DNA of 64,000 bases from positions 25,961,329 to 26,025,328 of the forward strand of contig OX421495.1 in assembly GCA_949126835.1 (NCBI GenBank). The letters run 5' to 3'. Made by a program: the position numbers and the translations under genes. Of this stretch, positions 10,701-23,248 are shown in pieces. The first letter of the stretch is position 1; each line of letters opens with the position of its first letter. The stretch is from Anisus vortex (Eukaryota > Mollusca > Gastropoda > Planorbidae). The notes under the pieces are model-generated. The model was not told where the DNA came from. It saw only the letters and a list, made by a program, of their open reading frames with translations, and did no database searches.

Positions 10701-13700
10701 TTCGAACTCAGGACCTTTGGTACACCAATCGAACGCTCGGCCCTTGTGCCCCATATCGGAAAAAAAAAATAGTGGTTTTATTTTATAGAAGCAAATAATA
10801 ATGTTTTTATTTTAAAAAACATATCTTATGTTTCCTTTGCTTAAAAACAAATATGTCAATACATAATACAGGCTATTTCCACTTACTACTCTGAAAACTG
10901 TGATGAAAGTGATGCTAAAATTGCTCAAGAATTTTTGGATGCCAAGGTAAATGTTAGCACCTTGCATTTCATAGGTATGATAGTTATGAAGGTATTAAAT
11001 CTATATTACTATTGGCCTTTCTTGTTACTTTAATTTATCTTTTATATTTGGCATCCAATTATTGGCCAAGGAAAATGCACCTAATATTTAATGAAAAACA
11101 CATTTCTTACAGATCGTTATATATCCTATTGCAATTATTTCATTTAATAAAACCTCAAATCACCAGATTAGTTTTGGCTGGAGTTTATAATGCAATAAAA
11201 TTATTTTCTCAATGCAATTGTTACAGAATAAACACTTTATTATTTTACTATGAAAGCTAAAGATATTTTAGTTACATTTCAACTGTTGGAAGTGAAGTTC
11301 ACTAAAGGAAAGCCATGTTTATTATGTATGTAAAGACTAGATTATAGTAATTGTAATAGCTGGACTACTTTGTTTGTTGATGCTTAGGAAATAAGTCCTT
11401 ACAACACACGACTGTTCAAGAAAAAAAATCCTGGCACAGAAGAAATAGAGTATGAAGTCAGATTGGCTTCTGTTGAAACTAATGGTAAGTCCTCACATTA
11501 AATAGTTGGAGCAAGCTGAACACCCTAGTGTTGTTTGTTTTTGTAATATGTTTTTGTAGTTTCTAAACGAAAAAATATAAAAAACTAACAAATATTATAA
11601 ATGCATTTACAAATATTATAAATGCATTTGTTATGATTCTTTGTCATATAAATTATCCAGTTAATTTAATTAGGCTCTCTTAATCATATAGTAAAAATGT
11701 TAATTTACAGCTGCAGAACTTCCTGGATATTTTTTTGGTGAAACAAGTTTTGTGCCCAAAGATCTAGGGAGAGAAATCAAATTTACAGTTACAAGGGGAG
11801 ACTACTCACCTCTCATGTCTTTTCTAGTGAATGAATTAAAAAATGCCCAGGTACAACATTTTATTTTATAATACCCTAAGTTTTTAAAACTAAGCATATT
11901 TTGACACCAGACTTGAACTCCGTTTGAACTGAGAGTATTATTCCCTTATAGCTCTGGACAAGAACTCTGCTGTGCATCTGAGCACGTCTATATCTCCATA
12001 GAGAACAGTGGAAAGTGGGTCACCCGTCCCATCTCCTCCATAACTGACAAGACGGGGGCACTCCAGCGGGATATGCGTCACTGTCTACTCCTCCTCCCCA
12101 CAGTGGCGACACCACGAGTCTAATACTTTGGCACAGAATATTAGAGATGCAAGACAAGTTGCTTATGATATATATATATATGACAAGAAAGTCATTTAAG
12201 TACTTAAGGGGTGTTGTAGTTTTATTTTATAAAACCAGTCCTCAATTGATGGGCAAAGTCACATCCAGTAATCACCTATCTGAAGGTATTGCCCCCCCCC
12301 CCCACCCCTATTTACATGCACCATACTAGAATATCTCAGACACACAATGTCACCCCTGATCCTGATGATGATAATTGTCCATCGCTTGCAAAGAAGACCA
12401 TCCTTTGTCAGCGTCATAGATGCTTATGGGTACGAAAATGGCTGGTGAGGCATATTCTTGCTAAAAAAAGTTTGCCGCAGTGGGGGCATGGATGTGAGGC
12501 CTACTGGCCGGCAGTAGCAGGGCTGTCTTTTCTGGATTTTCTTACTTGACGTTTTACATTTGCGACCCTTCGCCTTTTTCCTCATGAGCTGCTGCTCCAT
12601 TGACGGTCATGCCTTGCCAAGAGGATTGGTCCTCAGCCAGTCTTTCCCAATTGTTTGGGTCGATTTCTACATTTTTTAGGGAGGCCTTCAGGGTGTCTTT
12701 ATACCTCTTCTTCTGCCCTCCTCGCGATCGCTTTCCTACGACTAGTTCACCATAGAAGATTTTTTTGGGGCAGTCGTACTTCTGGGATGCGCACAGCTGG
12801 GCTTTTGCCAGTTGGATGTACATGCTTGGCATGCCGGTCCGCGCGAGGACCTCAGCATCTGGGACCCAGTCCTGCCACCTGACCCGTGTCAGCTGTCGTA
12901 AATGGAAGTGATTTAGCTTCCTGACCTGACGGCTATACACGGTCCAGGTTTCACATGGGTAGAGAAGAATTGGTAGAGCGGCAGCTGGATAGACTTTTAG
13001 TTTGGTTTGCAGCTTAACGCCTCTCTGATTCCAAACATTAGACCGCAGTCTTCCAAAGGAGGAACTGGCTCTGGCTACCCTGAGATTTACTTCATTGTCT
13101 ATATGTACAGACTGGGAAAGGGTACTGCCGAGGTATGTGAACCTGTCAACATTATTTAGCTTTAGTCCATTTACAGTGATGGAAGGTTCAGTGTGCTCGC
13201 ATCCAGGAGCAGGCTGGTGCAAAACCTCGGTTTTCTTGGTTGAGATTGAAATAGTTTAACGGAAGTTGGTGCATACTGTAATGAGGGATTGTGTGGCCAG
13301 TACGATGCGCTCGTTACTGTACTTCTCACATGCTATAATCCCACCTCACTAGGTTCGTTGTCTATGGGCTATGACGGCTGCTGGCTGAACTAGACTTGTT
13401 GCATCAACAATGCTTGATATTTCTATTTAACGTGCCGTTTCTCTGGTGGTCTACCGTTCTTGCTTCACGCATTCTCATGCACACTCAATCAGAACAAACG
13501 AGTTCAAGTTAAGTAATTATGTAAGTCGAACGTTTATTGCCAGTATTAACGTGGTTATTTTACATAGTCACTCTTACATATAGGGATAATAAGGTGTCCA
13601 CAACACATCAATTATATCCAAGGACATAAACATCAATACATGGAAAAGAATAATATATAAGCACGACTTCACAGTACAGTAATTCCAAGCGAACAATTTA

Positions 13701-16700
13701 TTCAAATAATCCAAAATGGAATAACGTCATGTAACCTTTTAAGAAGAAGTATCCAGTCTCTATAACATAAAAACTTGCCTCTTATATCTGTCCGCTGGTC
13801 AGTCTAAAATGGCGACCCAGTGCAACACGTCAGCCAATGGCAAAAAGTCTACATAACAGTCAGTCTAACCATTGGTCCAGAGGCGTGGCCAGTGTCAAAG
13901 GGATTAGTCCTAACACCTGGTCTAGCCAGATACGAGAGAAGGGGAGAGTTGGTCTGTCACCACATTTACTATCTTCCACACCTTTGTACATTTCGTGTTT
14001 TAAACAAAGGACCCTAACTAGGCGCGGCGCGTGACTCGCGAGAACAAACAATAGGCCCAAATTGTATCATGACCGATCGACGGCTGAGACGACCCTCGGT
14101 GCCCTGGCGTGCAACACTGGACACCATGGCCCTTCCCAGTTGCAAACAATAGATGATAAGGGTGGGGTAGGAGGTGCTAGCGGCAACAAAGAGAGATAAT
14201 CTAGGTGCGTCATGAGCTGACCAAGCGGTTGATAAAGGCGTAGGGGTGTGGGGAAAGGGGTGGGGGATAGGTGTGTAGGGGAAATCATTTCTCCCAAACA
14301 CGCACATTATACCTAAACGTATGCGTAACTAATTACAAAGCACTAAACTTTGCATAATTAATTTCACATCTTGACACATACCGCAGAGAACAGGTCCTTA
14401 CAGCGCTGCATGTCTGCCTCCGTGGTGGCTATCAGGGCGCAGTCATCTGCAAACAAAAAGTCCTGTATTGTCTCAATGCTGGTCATAGATTTGGCCTGCT
14501 GTCTCCTCAGATTAAACAGCTTACCATCAAAGCGATACCGGAGTTTGATCCCTACATCACTGTCTTTGAAGACATCCAAAAGCATGGCTGAGAACATGAG
14601 GCTAAAGAGTGTAGGGGCCAAGACACATCCCTCTTTACGCGGTTTGTAACCTGCGAGGGTTCTGAAAAGCTGCCCTGGTCATGGACTCTGGCGAGCATGC
14701 CGTGGTGGAGTTGTCTGACCATTTCGATCGAAGGTGTCTGGGCATCCAAATTTGACCATGATTCTCCAGAGTCCCTCTTGGCTGACTGTGTCGAATGCCT
14801 TAGCCAGGTCTACAAAAGTGGCAAAGAGAGGTACATGTTGTTCGTGGCATTTCTCTTGCATTTGGCAGGCAGCAAAGATCATGTCAATGGTTCCTCTCTC
14901 CTTCCTGAAACTGCACTGGCTCTCAGGCGACCCTGGTCAAGGTGAGCTGTAAGTCTGTTTAAGAGTATCCTTGCAAGGATTTTGCCAGCGATGCACAGAA
15001 GCGATATCCCCCTGTTGTTGTCGCATGCTTGCTGATTGCCTTGAGCTTGTAGAGGTGGATGATGGTTGCATCTTTGAATTCCTGTGCCCCTCATCCTACC
15101 ATACCCAACACACACTACAACAATACAGTACTGCTAAACACAAAGATTGAAGAAGTCCCTTATTAGTGAGCTTGAGGAAGAAAAACTCCAAAACATTTAT
15201 GTAATATAGATGTTGCTTTTTTATATCTATTATATTATACCTCAATTTTTATATCTATTTTATATGTTCAACATTTATATCTAATGTTTAGGTTCATGCT
15301 TCAAATGAGTTTGAAAAAGAGATGCTTGGTGAATACATTAAAAGCTTTTCTACAGGCTCAATTCTAGCCCATAAAGATGGCTCCAGACATTGGATAAAGA
15401 ACAAAGGACCTGTTGTTGAAACGTAAGTCTGGCCTCACAAGTTTGGCCTCACATAGGGTATAAATTTATTTTATGCTTGGTGACTATTTGAGCATGTCAA
15501 CATTTTATGCACAATTACTTTTTTTTTAACTACAGATACATTGGCTTCATTGAGTCTTACAGAGATCCTTATGGTGTAAGGGGAGAATTTGAAGGTAGGG
15601 CTTGTGGAGAGGTTTTTATAATTTAATGTTAAGTAAAATGTAGAATGCATTCTTCATGACTTGTTCAAAGTAACTATTGTGTCTTTATTGCATTCTGGTT
15701 TTGGATCACAAAGAATAAAAAAATAAAAATAGTTTATACACATTATTAAACTAAATGGATTTATTTGTATGTTCAGGTTTTGTGGCAGTAGTAAATAAAG
15801 AGATGTCTGCTAAGTTCTCCAACCTGGTAGAAAATGCAGAAAAATTACTGGCTCACCTCCCTTGGCCAGCAGAATATGAAAAAGACAAGTTCTTGAGGCC
15901 AGATTTTACATCATTGGATGTTTTGGCTTTTGGTGGCAGTGGGATTCCAGCTGGTATCAACATTCCTAATTGTAAGATTTTTTGTTTTCTTTCATAGTTG
16001 AATATGTTAAATGTTGACTAATAAGTGTTTTCCAAGATATTTTCCATACCTTTCCAGACAAAATCCATAAGGGCTTTCAAATTCAAGCAATAATAGTAAA
16101 TACGTGAAGATATATTTATGTTAGGGAAAAGCAAATAAAAAAATAATTATAAAGTTCCAAAGCAACAGCTTTTTTTTGCCTTTTTTTTTTACAGAAAATA
16201 ATTTTTTTTCTGAATTTTATGAGCAAGGGTTCATTACTAAGTATAATATATAAATGAAAATAAAATATAGTTTATTATAAATATACTATGGAATGTATTT
16301 TGGTAACAAAAGTTTCTTTTGAGGGTTTTTTCACTTTTGGTCAGGAGGGTGAGTAGTTGTATATTCTAGATTCCAACTTTGTCTTGCTGTTGACTTAATT
16401 ATCATTGTTCAGGCTTTTAACTTTGCCAAATAAAATTTTTATTCTCATGAAAGTATAAATCGTATAACAATTTTGTCGGTGAATTATATTTTATGGGTGC
16501 ATATTTTTTATTTGCAGGGCTTAATTTTTCTGTGAAATGGATCAATAATGTAAATTTCAAATATTTTAAATTAAAAAGGTGGATCAGAAATCTTGAAAAT
16601 AAACATCTACACCACACAGGCTATAACATGATGGTGATGATTATTTGACACAGAAGTCCTTTTGTTGAAACTGTAGCTGTCCATGCTTCAAATATACAAT

Positions 16701-19700
16701 TGCATTTTTAAAGTTTTAATTCAATTTATTTTGTGGTTTAGGATTTGTACAGCTCTATTCCTGGTTAAAGCTGTTTTGAAAATCTAATGAGGCCATTGGA
16801 AATCACGGATGTATTCATTATTTCTTTATCAGGGATGTATCCATGATTTCTTGATCACTGATGTTTCCATCATTTCTTTTCAGATAATGATATTAGGCAG
16901 TATGAAGGTTTTAAGAATGTCTCACTAGGAAATGTTTTAACATCAGGCTACAAAGATTCCAAAATCACATTTCTCAGAGAAAAAGACAAAGTAATTGTGT
17001 AGTGGTTACATTTCGTTTTACTTTATTGATAATTTTGTACATTAGTTGTTTTTTATTCTTATAATGGACAGTTGCTGGGGCAATTCTGGTTACTGCTAAG
17101 ACCATCTGCAATAGAGCCTGCTCAGAGGAGTGCTATCCCTAGCTATTGAGGCTAATTAGATGGTGTATTATCCCTAGCTATTGAGAATACTTAGAGGAGT
17201 GCTATCCTTAACTATTTAGCATACTTAGATGCTGTACTTTCCCTAGATTTTGAGCCTACTTAGATGCTGTACTATCCCTAGCTATTGAGAATACTTAGAG
17301 GAGTGCCATTTCCTAACTATTTAGCCTACTTAGATGATGTACTATCCCTAGCTATTGTGCCTACTTAGATGGTATACTATCCATAGCTATTGGGAATACT
17401 TAGATGGTGTACTATCCCTAGCTATTGAGCCTACTTAGATGGTGTGCTATCCCTAGCTATTGAGCCTACTTAGATGGTGTGCTATCCCTAGCTATTGAGC
17501 CTACTTAGATGGTGTGCTATCCCTAGCTATTGAGCCTACTTAGATGGTGTGCTATCCCTAGCTATTGTGCCTACTTAGATGGTATACTATCCATAGCTAT
17601 TGGGAATACTTAGATGGTGTACTATCCCTAGCTATTGAGCCTACTTAGATGGTGTGCTATCCCTAGCTATATAGTTTACTTAGAGGAGCGCTATCCCTAG
17701 CTTTTGAGCCTACTTAGAGGAGTACTATCCCTAGCTATTGAGCCTACTTAGATGGTGTACTATCCCTAGCTATTTAGCCTACTTAGATGCTGTACTATCC
17801 CTAGCTATTGAGCCTACTTAGATGGTGTACTATCCCTAGCTATTGAGCCTACTTAGATGGTGTACTATCCCTAGCTTTTGAGCCTACTTAGATGGTGTGC
17901 TATCCCTAGCTATTGAGCCTACTTAGATGGTGTGCTATCCCTAGCTATATAGTTTACTTAAAGGAGTACTATCCCTAGCTATTGAGCCTACTAATCCTAA
18001 ATCTAATGCCTTTTACTTATATGCCACCTGGGGCAGGTGTATTCACAAAACTGGTTTCTTTTAATCTTTGACTATGTCTTTGCTTACAGGAATTGTATTC
18101 CAAATATAAAATTCAATCTTTTGAAGTCCAAGTAGGTTTACATGAACTGCTAGGTCATGGTAGTGGTAAACTTTTTATCGAGGTAAACATTTACTTCCTA
18201 ATGAACTATATAATCCATAGTATATTGGTTAAGTTAGATTAATTAGTGTATTTTATATTTTGTATTATAAAATAATAACTTATTTGAATGTTTTTTATCC
18301 AGGATGATTCAGGACAGCTGAACTTTGATAAGGATGCAGTTACACATACTGAAACTAAAAATAAAGTACGATACTCTTTTTTTGTTATTCTTACTTTTTT
18401 TTTTTTTCTAATTAATATTTGTATGATAAATATATTTTTGTAATTATGTAGCTTGTTATATTTTATTGTTATGTTACTTAAGCCTGAGCAATGTGCAGTT
18501 AGGATGGTCAGCTGTTGCTCAGGCTCCACACTGATAGTGATTCCAAGGGAACAGATAAGTTGATCCTTTGAGAGGAGTGGGTGTTATATTTCCCTGGGAC
18601 AACAGTCTTTATAATCTCTCACTCAATCAATCCTCTCTGTGCTGGCAGGCGCTTCAGTCGAAAGCCAAAGATCTCCATCTCTCTCGGTCTGCTGCAGCTT
18701 GTGTGGCTGTTTCTAAGTTCAGGCCTCTAGCCTTCAAGTCCTTTTCCACTGTTCTTCCCCATATTTCCTTTGGTCTGCCTTTTGACCTTTTACCCTGGGG
18801 AGGGAGTCAGCTGACTTTCTGAAGATATGTCTCATCCATCTCCTTGCTGAGATGCTCTCTGCTAACGGGACTACGCCTGTTATCTCACATAGTTTTTTAC
18901 CAGAATATCTTGAGGATGTGTCATATGCTTTGGTCTGGAACACCTCCAGTTTCCTTTCAAAGTATTTATAATACTGGGTGATAAAATGTAACATTTTATC
19001 AAGAAATAATAGAAAATAAAAGAATAACAGAATAATTATTGACTTGCTTAGCATAAGTGTAAGATCCATTGTAAGATCCATTCATAATTTTGTTTAAAAT
19101 GAGTTTGAGCTTCAAAGTAAAACAATGATTTCCCATTTGTTTATCTCCATCAGATTACAAGTTGGTACAAGTCTGGTGAGACATGGGACAGTAAGTTCTC
19201 TACAATTGCTTCAACATATGAAGAATGTCGTGCAGAGTGTGTGGGCATCTACCTGTCCATTGTCTCGGATGTACAAAGGTCAGTAGTTTATCTATGGGCT
19301 CCATCAATGCCCACATTATTTTAGTTTCCTAGCAACCATCCAACACATTTTTAATAATAATTAATAATAATTGGTCATTTATATCGCGCCTCACTCCATG
19401 CTAATGCAAGCATGCTCAGCGCGCTCACAAAAACGAAACGACAATAACACTCTAAAAAAGTTTTTAACAAGATTTCAGCCGATGGAGGCACGAAACGACA
19501 ATAACATTTTAAAATAGTTTTAAACAAGTATTTTGCTGATGGATGTGTACTTTATCAACTTAGTTGAAAAGAAAAGTCTTCAAATTTTTCTTGAATGCTT
19601 TTTTTGACACAGAGTTTTTCAGTGTCTCAGGTAAGCCGTTCCACAGTGAAGGCGCCACAGATTCAAACGAGCGTACACCAAGAGTCTTTTTTCTGTGACC

Positions 19701-22700
19701 TTCCAAACCTGGAATTTCCAGGAGAGATAGTGTTGAAGATCGCAGCATCCTTAACGGGACATGCTTCGGTATAAGCTCTTTGAGATATGCAGGTGCTGTG
19801 CCTTCCACGCATCCATAGGTAAGGGACATAATCTTATGATCGATGCGCTTCGTCACAGGGAGCCAGTGGAGCTCTTTGAGAATTGGAGTGATATGGTCAT
19901 GCTTCTTTACTTGTGACACAATGCAATGCAGTATTTTGAACTTTCTGAAGTCTATCCAGCTGTTTCTGGGGTAAACCCCACAGGCAACTGTTACAATAGT
20001 CTAGTCTTGACTGTATTGTTGCAACAGCAAAAGCATTGGCTGTTTTTTTATTAATTAGAGGTCGCAGCTGACCCACAAAGATGGAAGGAGCATGCCCTAA
20101 CCACAGTACTGATGTGTGGACCCATTGTTAATTTACTGTCAATGATAAAGCCCAGGTCTCTGACAGTGTTGGACAAAAAGATATCAGAGGCCCCTACTTT
20201 AATAGATGGAATATCGACTTTCCTAAGATTGAAGTTTGAACCGCACAGAATTGCCTCAGTCTTGTCGTCATTTAGTTTGAGTTTGTTTGCACTCATCCAC
20301 GCTTTCACCGCTAGACAGCAGTCTTCCACTGCATTAACAGCGGCAGCACAAGCATTATGATCAGGATGGAAGCTTTTGTACAGCTGGGTATCATCCGCAT
20401 ATAGTTTGCGAGATAATCCTTGGCTATCAATTATTCTGCCAAGCTGGCTAGTGTAAACAGCAAAAAGGATAGGCCCTAAAACTGAACCTTGAGGTACGCC
20501 ACAGATGAGAGAAGTGGCTTTTGATAAGGTCTGATTGATAGAAACTCTCTGAGTCCTGTCTGCCAAGTAGGAAGTAAACCAATGAAGTGCAGTATCAGTG
20601 ATGCCCATCTCGTATTGAAGTCTTGATAAAAGTAAGTCATGGTTGATAACATCAAAGGCAGCACTAAGGTCCAACAGAACTAAGATAGTCAGATCACCAC
20701 GGTCAGCACTACATAGAACATCATTCATAACACGTAATATTGCCGTCTCACAGCTATGCCCAGGACGATAGGCAGATTGAAATTTATCAATCAGGCCATG
20801 TGTGGTTAGATGTTGTAAAAGCTGCTGAGAGACAACCTTCTCAAGAAGCTTTGATACATAGGGAAGGTTAGATACTGGGCGAAAACTCTTGCAGTCACTA
20901 GGATCGAGCCCTTTTTTCTTTAATAAAGGCTTGATGACAGCAGTCTTAAACATTTGTGGGACTGTGGCTGACTCCAGGCTACCATTTATGATCCGCACTA
21001 AAACTGGAAGCAGAATTTCAAGGCAGTCCAACACAATCTTCGTTGGAATGGGGTCAACAATTGAGGATGTAGGTTTAGATACAGAAATAAGACGCCTCAA
21101 CTGCTCTTCGGAAACTGGGAGGAAATTTGTCAAAGAAATTCCAGAAAATGACTTCTCAACAGTGGGTGGAGTAGTATGATTATCAAAGCTGTTTCTAATC
21201 GTCTCGACTTTTTCATAAAAAAATTCATTAAGAGCCTCCGCAGCCTGCTCGCTGCTCATGTCAGGCAAAATTGGACTTAATTCATTTTTTCCAAGAAGAT
21301 TCTGCAATATGGAAAACAGTTTTCGATAGTCAGTGCCCGCAGCCTCCAGAGCAGACTGAGCCTGCTTTGCTTTCGCACGTCTAATCTAAAATAAATATTT
21401 ATAGTAAAGTTGTTTTTTTAAATAGTTGTTGAAAACATTAATTTAATTGACTAGCTTAGGCAGGAAAGTGGGTTTTTAAAACTGAAATTCTATGGTATTT
21501 TTTACCACATAACTAGGATGTATGTCTATTTACTTCTTCTTAACAGCTCTTATCTTATACATTACATTATTATGTCATTTGTCCTTTAGCACACACTTAT
21601 GATTATAGCATTTGGCACATGACAAAAATACTGTGGTGGGGGAGTGGTGGGAAATCTTGGTTTTAACTGTTATAACTCTCACATGTTTATATGCCTCGTC
21701 AGACCAGTTTGATCAGCTCCCAGCCCTTACTTTTTCCCCTGCTAATGCCAGAAACATGTAAGAGCTGATGTAGACTTAATGGACACACTCCAGACCAGAG
21801 ACCAAAATCTTAGCCTTACACCAGGATTCCAACCCAGGGCATTTGGTACTGCACTAATCTGGTGCTTCCTGGTGAAGGCTAGGAAGGCTAGAGTGTACTG
21901 CATTAATTTTAGTACCTCCTCACTCCGCAAGTACTAGGTGCACATATATAACAAACACACATTTTGTTCATTGTGTTAAAGTTTGTGTTCAGCTGTCATG
22001 TAAATTGTTTTTTCTTTTAGAATCTTTGGTCACACTGATAATGAAGCTGATGATATTATCTACATTAATTGGCTGAACATGGTCAGGGCTGGACTTTTAG
22101 CTTTAGAATTTTACTCACCTGAATCTACATCCTGGAGACAGGTAAAGAATACATTTTGTTTTTCTTAATTTAAAATTTTTCTGTTCAGTGGAATGAACAA
22201 AAGTTTGTGTTCTAAAATAAAAACATTTGTAAATATTGTGGAGATTTATTTTTACCAAAAAAGTTGTCATAAATCTACTGTCTATCGAAATTTTATGCCA
22301 TTTAACAATAACTATTTGTAGTTTTTTTTCTATATATAATCACTGAGTTAATAGGTAAATATAGCAAAGATGTTACCCTTCGACTAAACAATGAATATAA
22401 AGATTGTAAGCTAATAAATCTTTCATTGCTTCTATCCAGGCTCATATGAATGCCAGATTTGTAATTCTGCGTGTGTTGATAGAAGCTGGGGAGGATTTAG
22501 TCAAAATTGAGAAAGTCCCAGGTGATGATGGCAAGCCTGATCTTATTGTGACCCTGGATAGAGCCAAAATTATTTCAGTTGGCAAACCAGCCATTGGTGC
22601 CTTCCTACGCAAACTGCAGGTATTTGTCATACAAATCTCAGTGTTTCTTCTTATCTCAAGTTTATAGAGAGTTACTTCACGGTTGTTTTGTCTGTGTCAC

Positions 22701-23248
22701 ACAAATTTGTTTTACCATCTTAGTCTGAGTATTTTCCAATGATATTTCATTCTTGATATTTATGAATTTGAATGATTGTGCTTGTGTGTCCAGGTGTACA
22801 AGTCCACGGCTGATGTAGCCGCTGGCAGAAAAATGTACAGCTGTTATTCTGATGTCAATGATCAGGAGGAGCCAAAGTTTCTGAGCTTACGCAGCATTGT
22901 CTTGGACAGGAAACAGCCAAGAAAGCTGTATGTTCAGCATCACACATTCATTGAAGGTAACAATATTACTATAGCCTTTCAGCATGGAAGGACGCAAATA
23001 GCTGCATATCTTATGAAAAATTAACATTTGGATCAATGGTCAAAACTGTTTTTTTTTTTTATATGATAGTTATCACATACCGGTAGTTGATAGTTGAATT
23101 TGTTCTTCCTACAGGTGGTGAAGTGAAACTCAAGTCCTATGATCCATCTCCCAGTGGAGTGATTCAGTCATTTGTGGACAGGTTCAATACTTCAGAGATT
23201 GATGAAGTTTTAAGTCAGCTGTGGAAAAAAGAAAAACCATTCTTTTAA
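7738..23248 (+). CDS. DPP3: Dipeptidyl peptidase 3, copy A (18 exons, complete)
   Basis: Zinc dipeptidyl-aminopeptidase of family M49, normally cytosolic, which removes dipeptides from the N-terminus of short peptides. Coding exons: 7738-7893, 8443-8559, 8921-9010, 9539-9670, 10872-10946, 11388-11484, 11711-11850, 15292-15422, 15536-15594, 15777-15971, 16884-16990, 18090-18182, 18303-18365, 19154-19278, 22021-22141, 22440-22619, 22794-22956, 23115-23248. All introns are GT-AG and phases agree, giving 2,178 nt or 725 aa (human DPP3 has 737). The family zinc site is present: HELLGH at residues 451-456 (exon 12) and EECRAE with its ligand E at 509 (exon 14). [13 protein letters not shown] and [22 protein letters not shown] blocks are also present. 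The mammalian KEAP1-binding ETGE motif is not conserved (ETKN here). Several introns are packed with repeats. Exons 5-16 are far closer to copies B/C than exons 1-4 are. Confidence 0.97.
9692..9775 (+). pseudogene. Relic copy of DPP3 exon 7 inside intron 4 of copy A
   Basis: The string TTTTACAGCTACAGACC followed by CTCCTGGATATGTTTTTGGG mimics the acceptor and first ~80 nt of exon 7. It would read [18 protein letters not shown], then diverges. It shares TATGTTTTTGGGGAGACAAG with exon 7 of copies B/C, whereas copy A's own exon 7 differs at three of those positions. It lies upstream of exon 5, out of gene order, so it is a dead duplicate rather than an alternative exon. Confidence 0.8.
10085..10160 (+). 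mobile_element. LINE 3'-tail fragment in intron 4
   Basis: GGACGCAATAATCTTCTGTA followed by TAGAAGGAGCATCTGT matches the end of the LINE family seen at 4469-4705 and 47689-47908. Only the last ~70 bp remain. Confidence 0.6.
10525..10765 (-). mobile_element. tRNA-derived SINE in intron 4
   Basis: Read on the minus strand, the head contains an A-box-like GGGCCGAGCG and a B box GAGTTCGAATC near 10700-10750. The body then matches the other SINE copies (CAGCTCTGATGGGTACCTGA, later GCCACACATCCC). The small plus-strand open frame here is a shadow of the repeat. Confidence 0.75.
11900..12130 (-). mobile_element. LINE ORF fragment (C-terminal Cys/His region), intron 7
   Basis: On the minus strand it reads CRHCGEEE, one stop, then [17 protein letters not shown], the C-x2-C...H...C pattern found near the C-terminus of LINE ORF2 proteins that carry RNase H. 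No start or complete frame remains. Confidence 0.6.
12345..15100 (-). mobile_element. 5'-truncated LINE in intron 7, split by a nested insertion
   Basis: Minus-strand non-LTR retrotransposon. The upstream part (15100-14382) encodes reverse-transcriptase blocks [43 protein letters not shown] and the catalytic FADD box ([10 protein letters not shown]), spread over several frames. The downstream part (13271-12345) continues with [45 protein letters not shown] and, beyond the stop at 12554, a C2H2-like HCGKLF...TSHFRTH finger. A 1,100-bp insertion at 13277-14376 separates them. The 5' end is cut inside the RT domain, as is usual after incomplete reverse transcription. Frameshifts and stops show the copy is dead. 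Confidence 0.85.
13272..14381. mobile_element. Solo-LTR-like insertion (1,100 bp) nested in the intron-7 LINE
   Basis: The insertion spans 13277-14376, begins TGTAATGAGG and ends CATCTTGACA, so it has TGT...ACA ends. The 5-bp repeat CATAC flanks it at 13272-13276 and 14377-14381. Removing it restores continuity of the LINE reading (LFSAVC on one side, TNF on the other). These are the marks of an LTR unit left after LTR-LTR recombination. No protease, integrase or RT frame is visible within it. Orientation is undetermined. Confidence 0.75.
17110..17997. repeat. 35-bp minisatellite, about 25 copies, intron 11 of DPP3 copy A
   Basis: The 35-bp unit combines CTATCCCTAGCTATTGAGCC with TACTTAGATGGTGTG. 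Subtypes differ in the last part (ATGGTGT, ATGCTGT, GAGGAGT) and in the middle (TTGAGCC, TTGGGAA, TATAGTT). A block with TTGTGCC-TACTTAGATGG-TATACTATCCATAG occurs near 17357 and again near 17566, showing higher-order duplication. The array is absent from intron 11 of copies B and C. Confidence 0.95.
18490..18960 (-). mobile_element. LINE ORF 3' fragment in intron 13
   Basis: Minus-strand translation gives [26 protein letters not shown] and [11 protein letters not shown], a familiar C-terminal run of LINE reverse-transcriptase ORFs. The 5' part is missing. Confidence 0.7.
19340..21395 (-). mobile_element. 5'-truncated CR1/L2-like LINE with a long open RT frame, intron 14
   Basis: The minus strand is open from about 21390 to 20051. 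It encodes RT motifs in order: [64 protein letters not shown] and the catalytic LYADDTQLY. After a frameshift near 20060, the C-terminal region follows, with [18 protein letters not shown] and [14 protein letters not shown], and a stop at 19560. The 3' end has a TTATATCGCG block and an (ATTAATA)-type tail near 19345-19370. The motif pattern fits the CR1/L2 group. It is 5' truncated and frameshifted but looks relatively young. Confidence 0.88.
21700..21890 (-). mobile_element. tRNA-derived SINE fragment, intron 14
   Basis: On the minus strand a degraded B box (GGGTTGGAATCCTGG) is followed by GTAAGGCTAAGATTTTGGTC and GGTCTGGAGTGTGTCC. These match the SINE family at 7150 and 40130. Confidence 0.55.

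Noticed and set aside
12554..13222. 222-codon frame as a host gene within DPP3
   Set aside because: Contains LINE reverse-transcriptase C-terminal motifs and joins to an RT domain upstream; it is transposon sequence.
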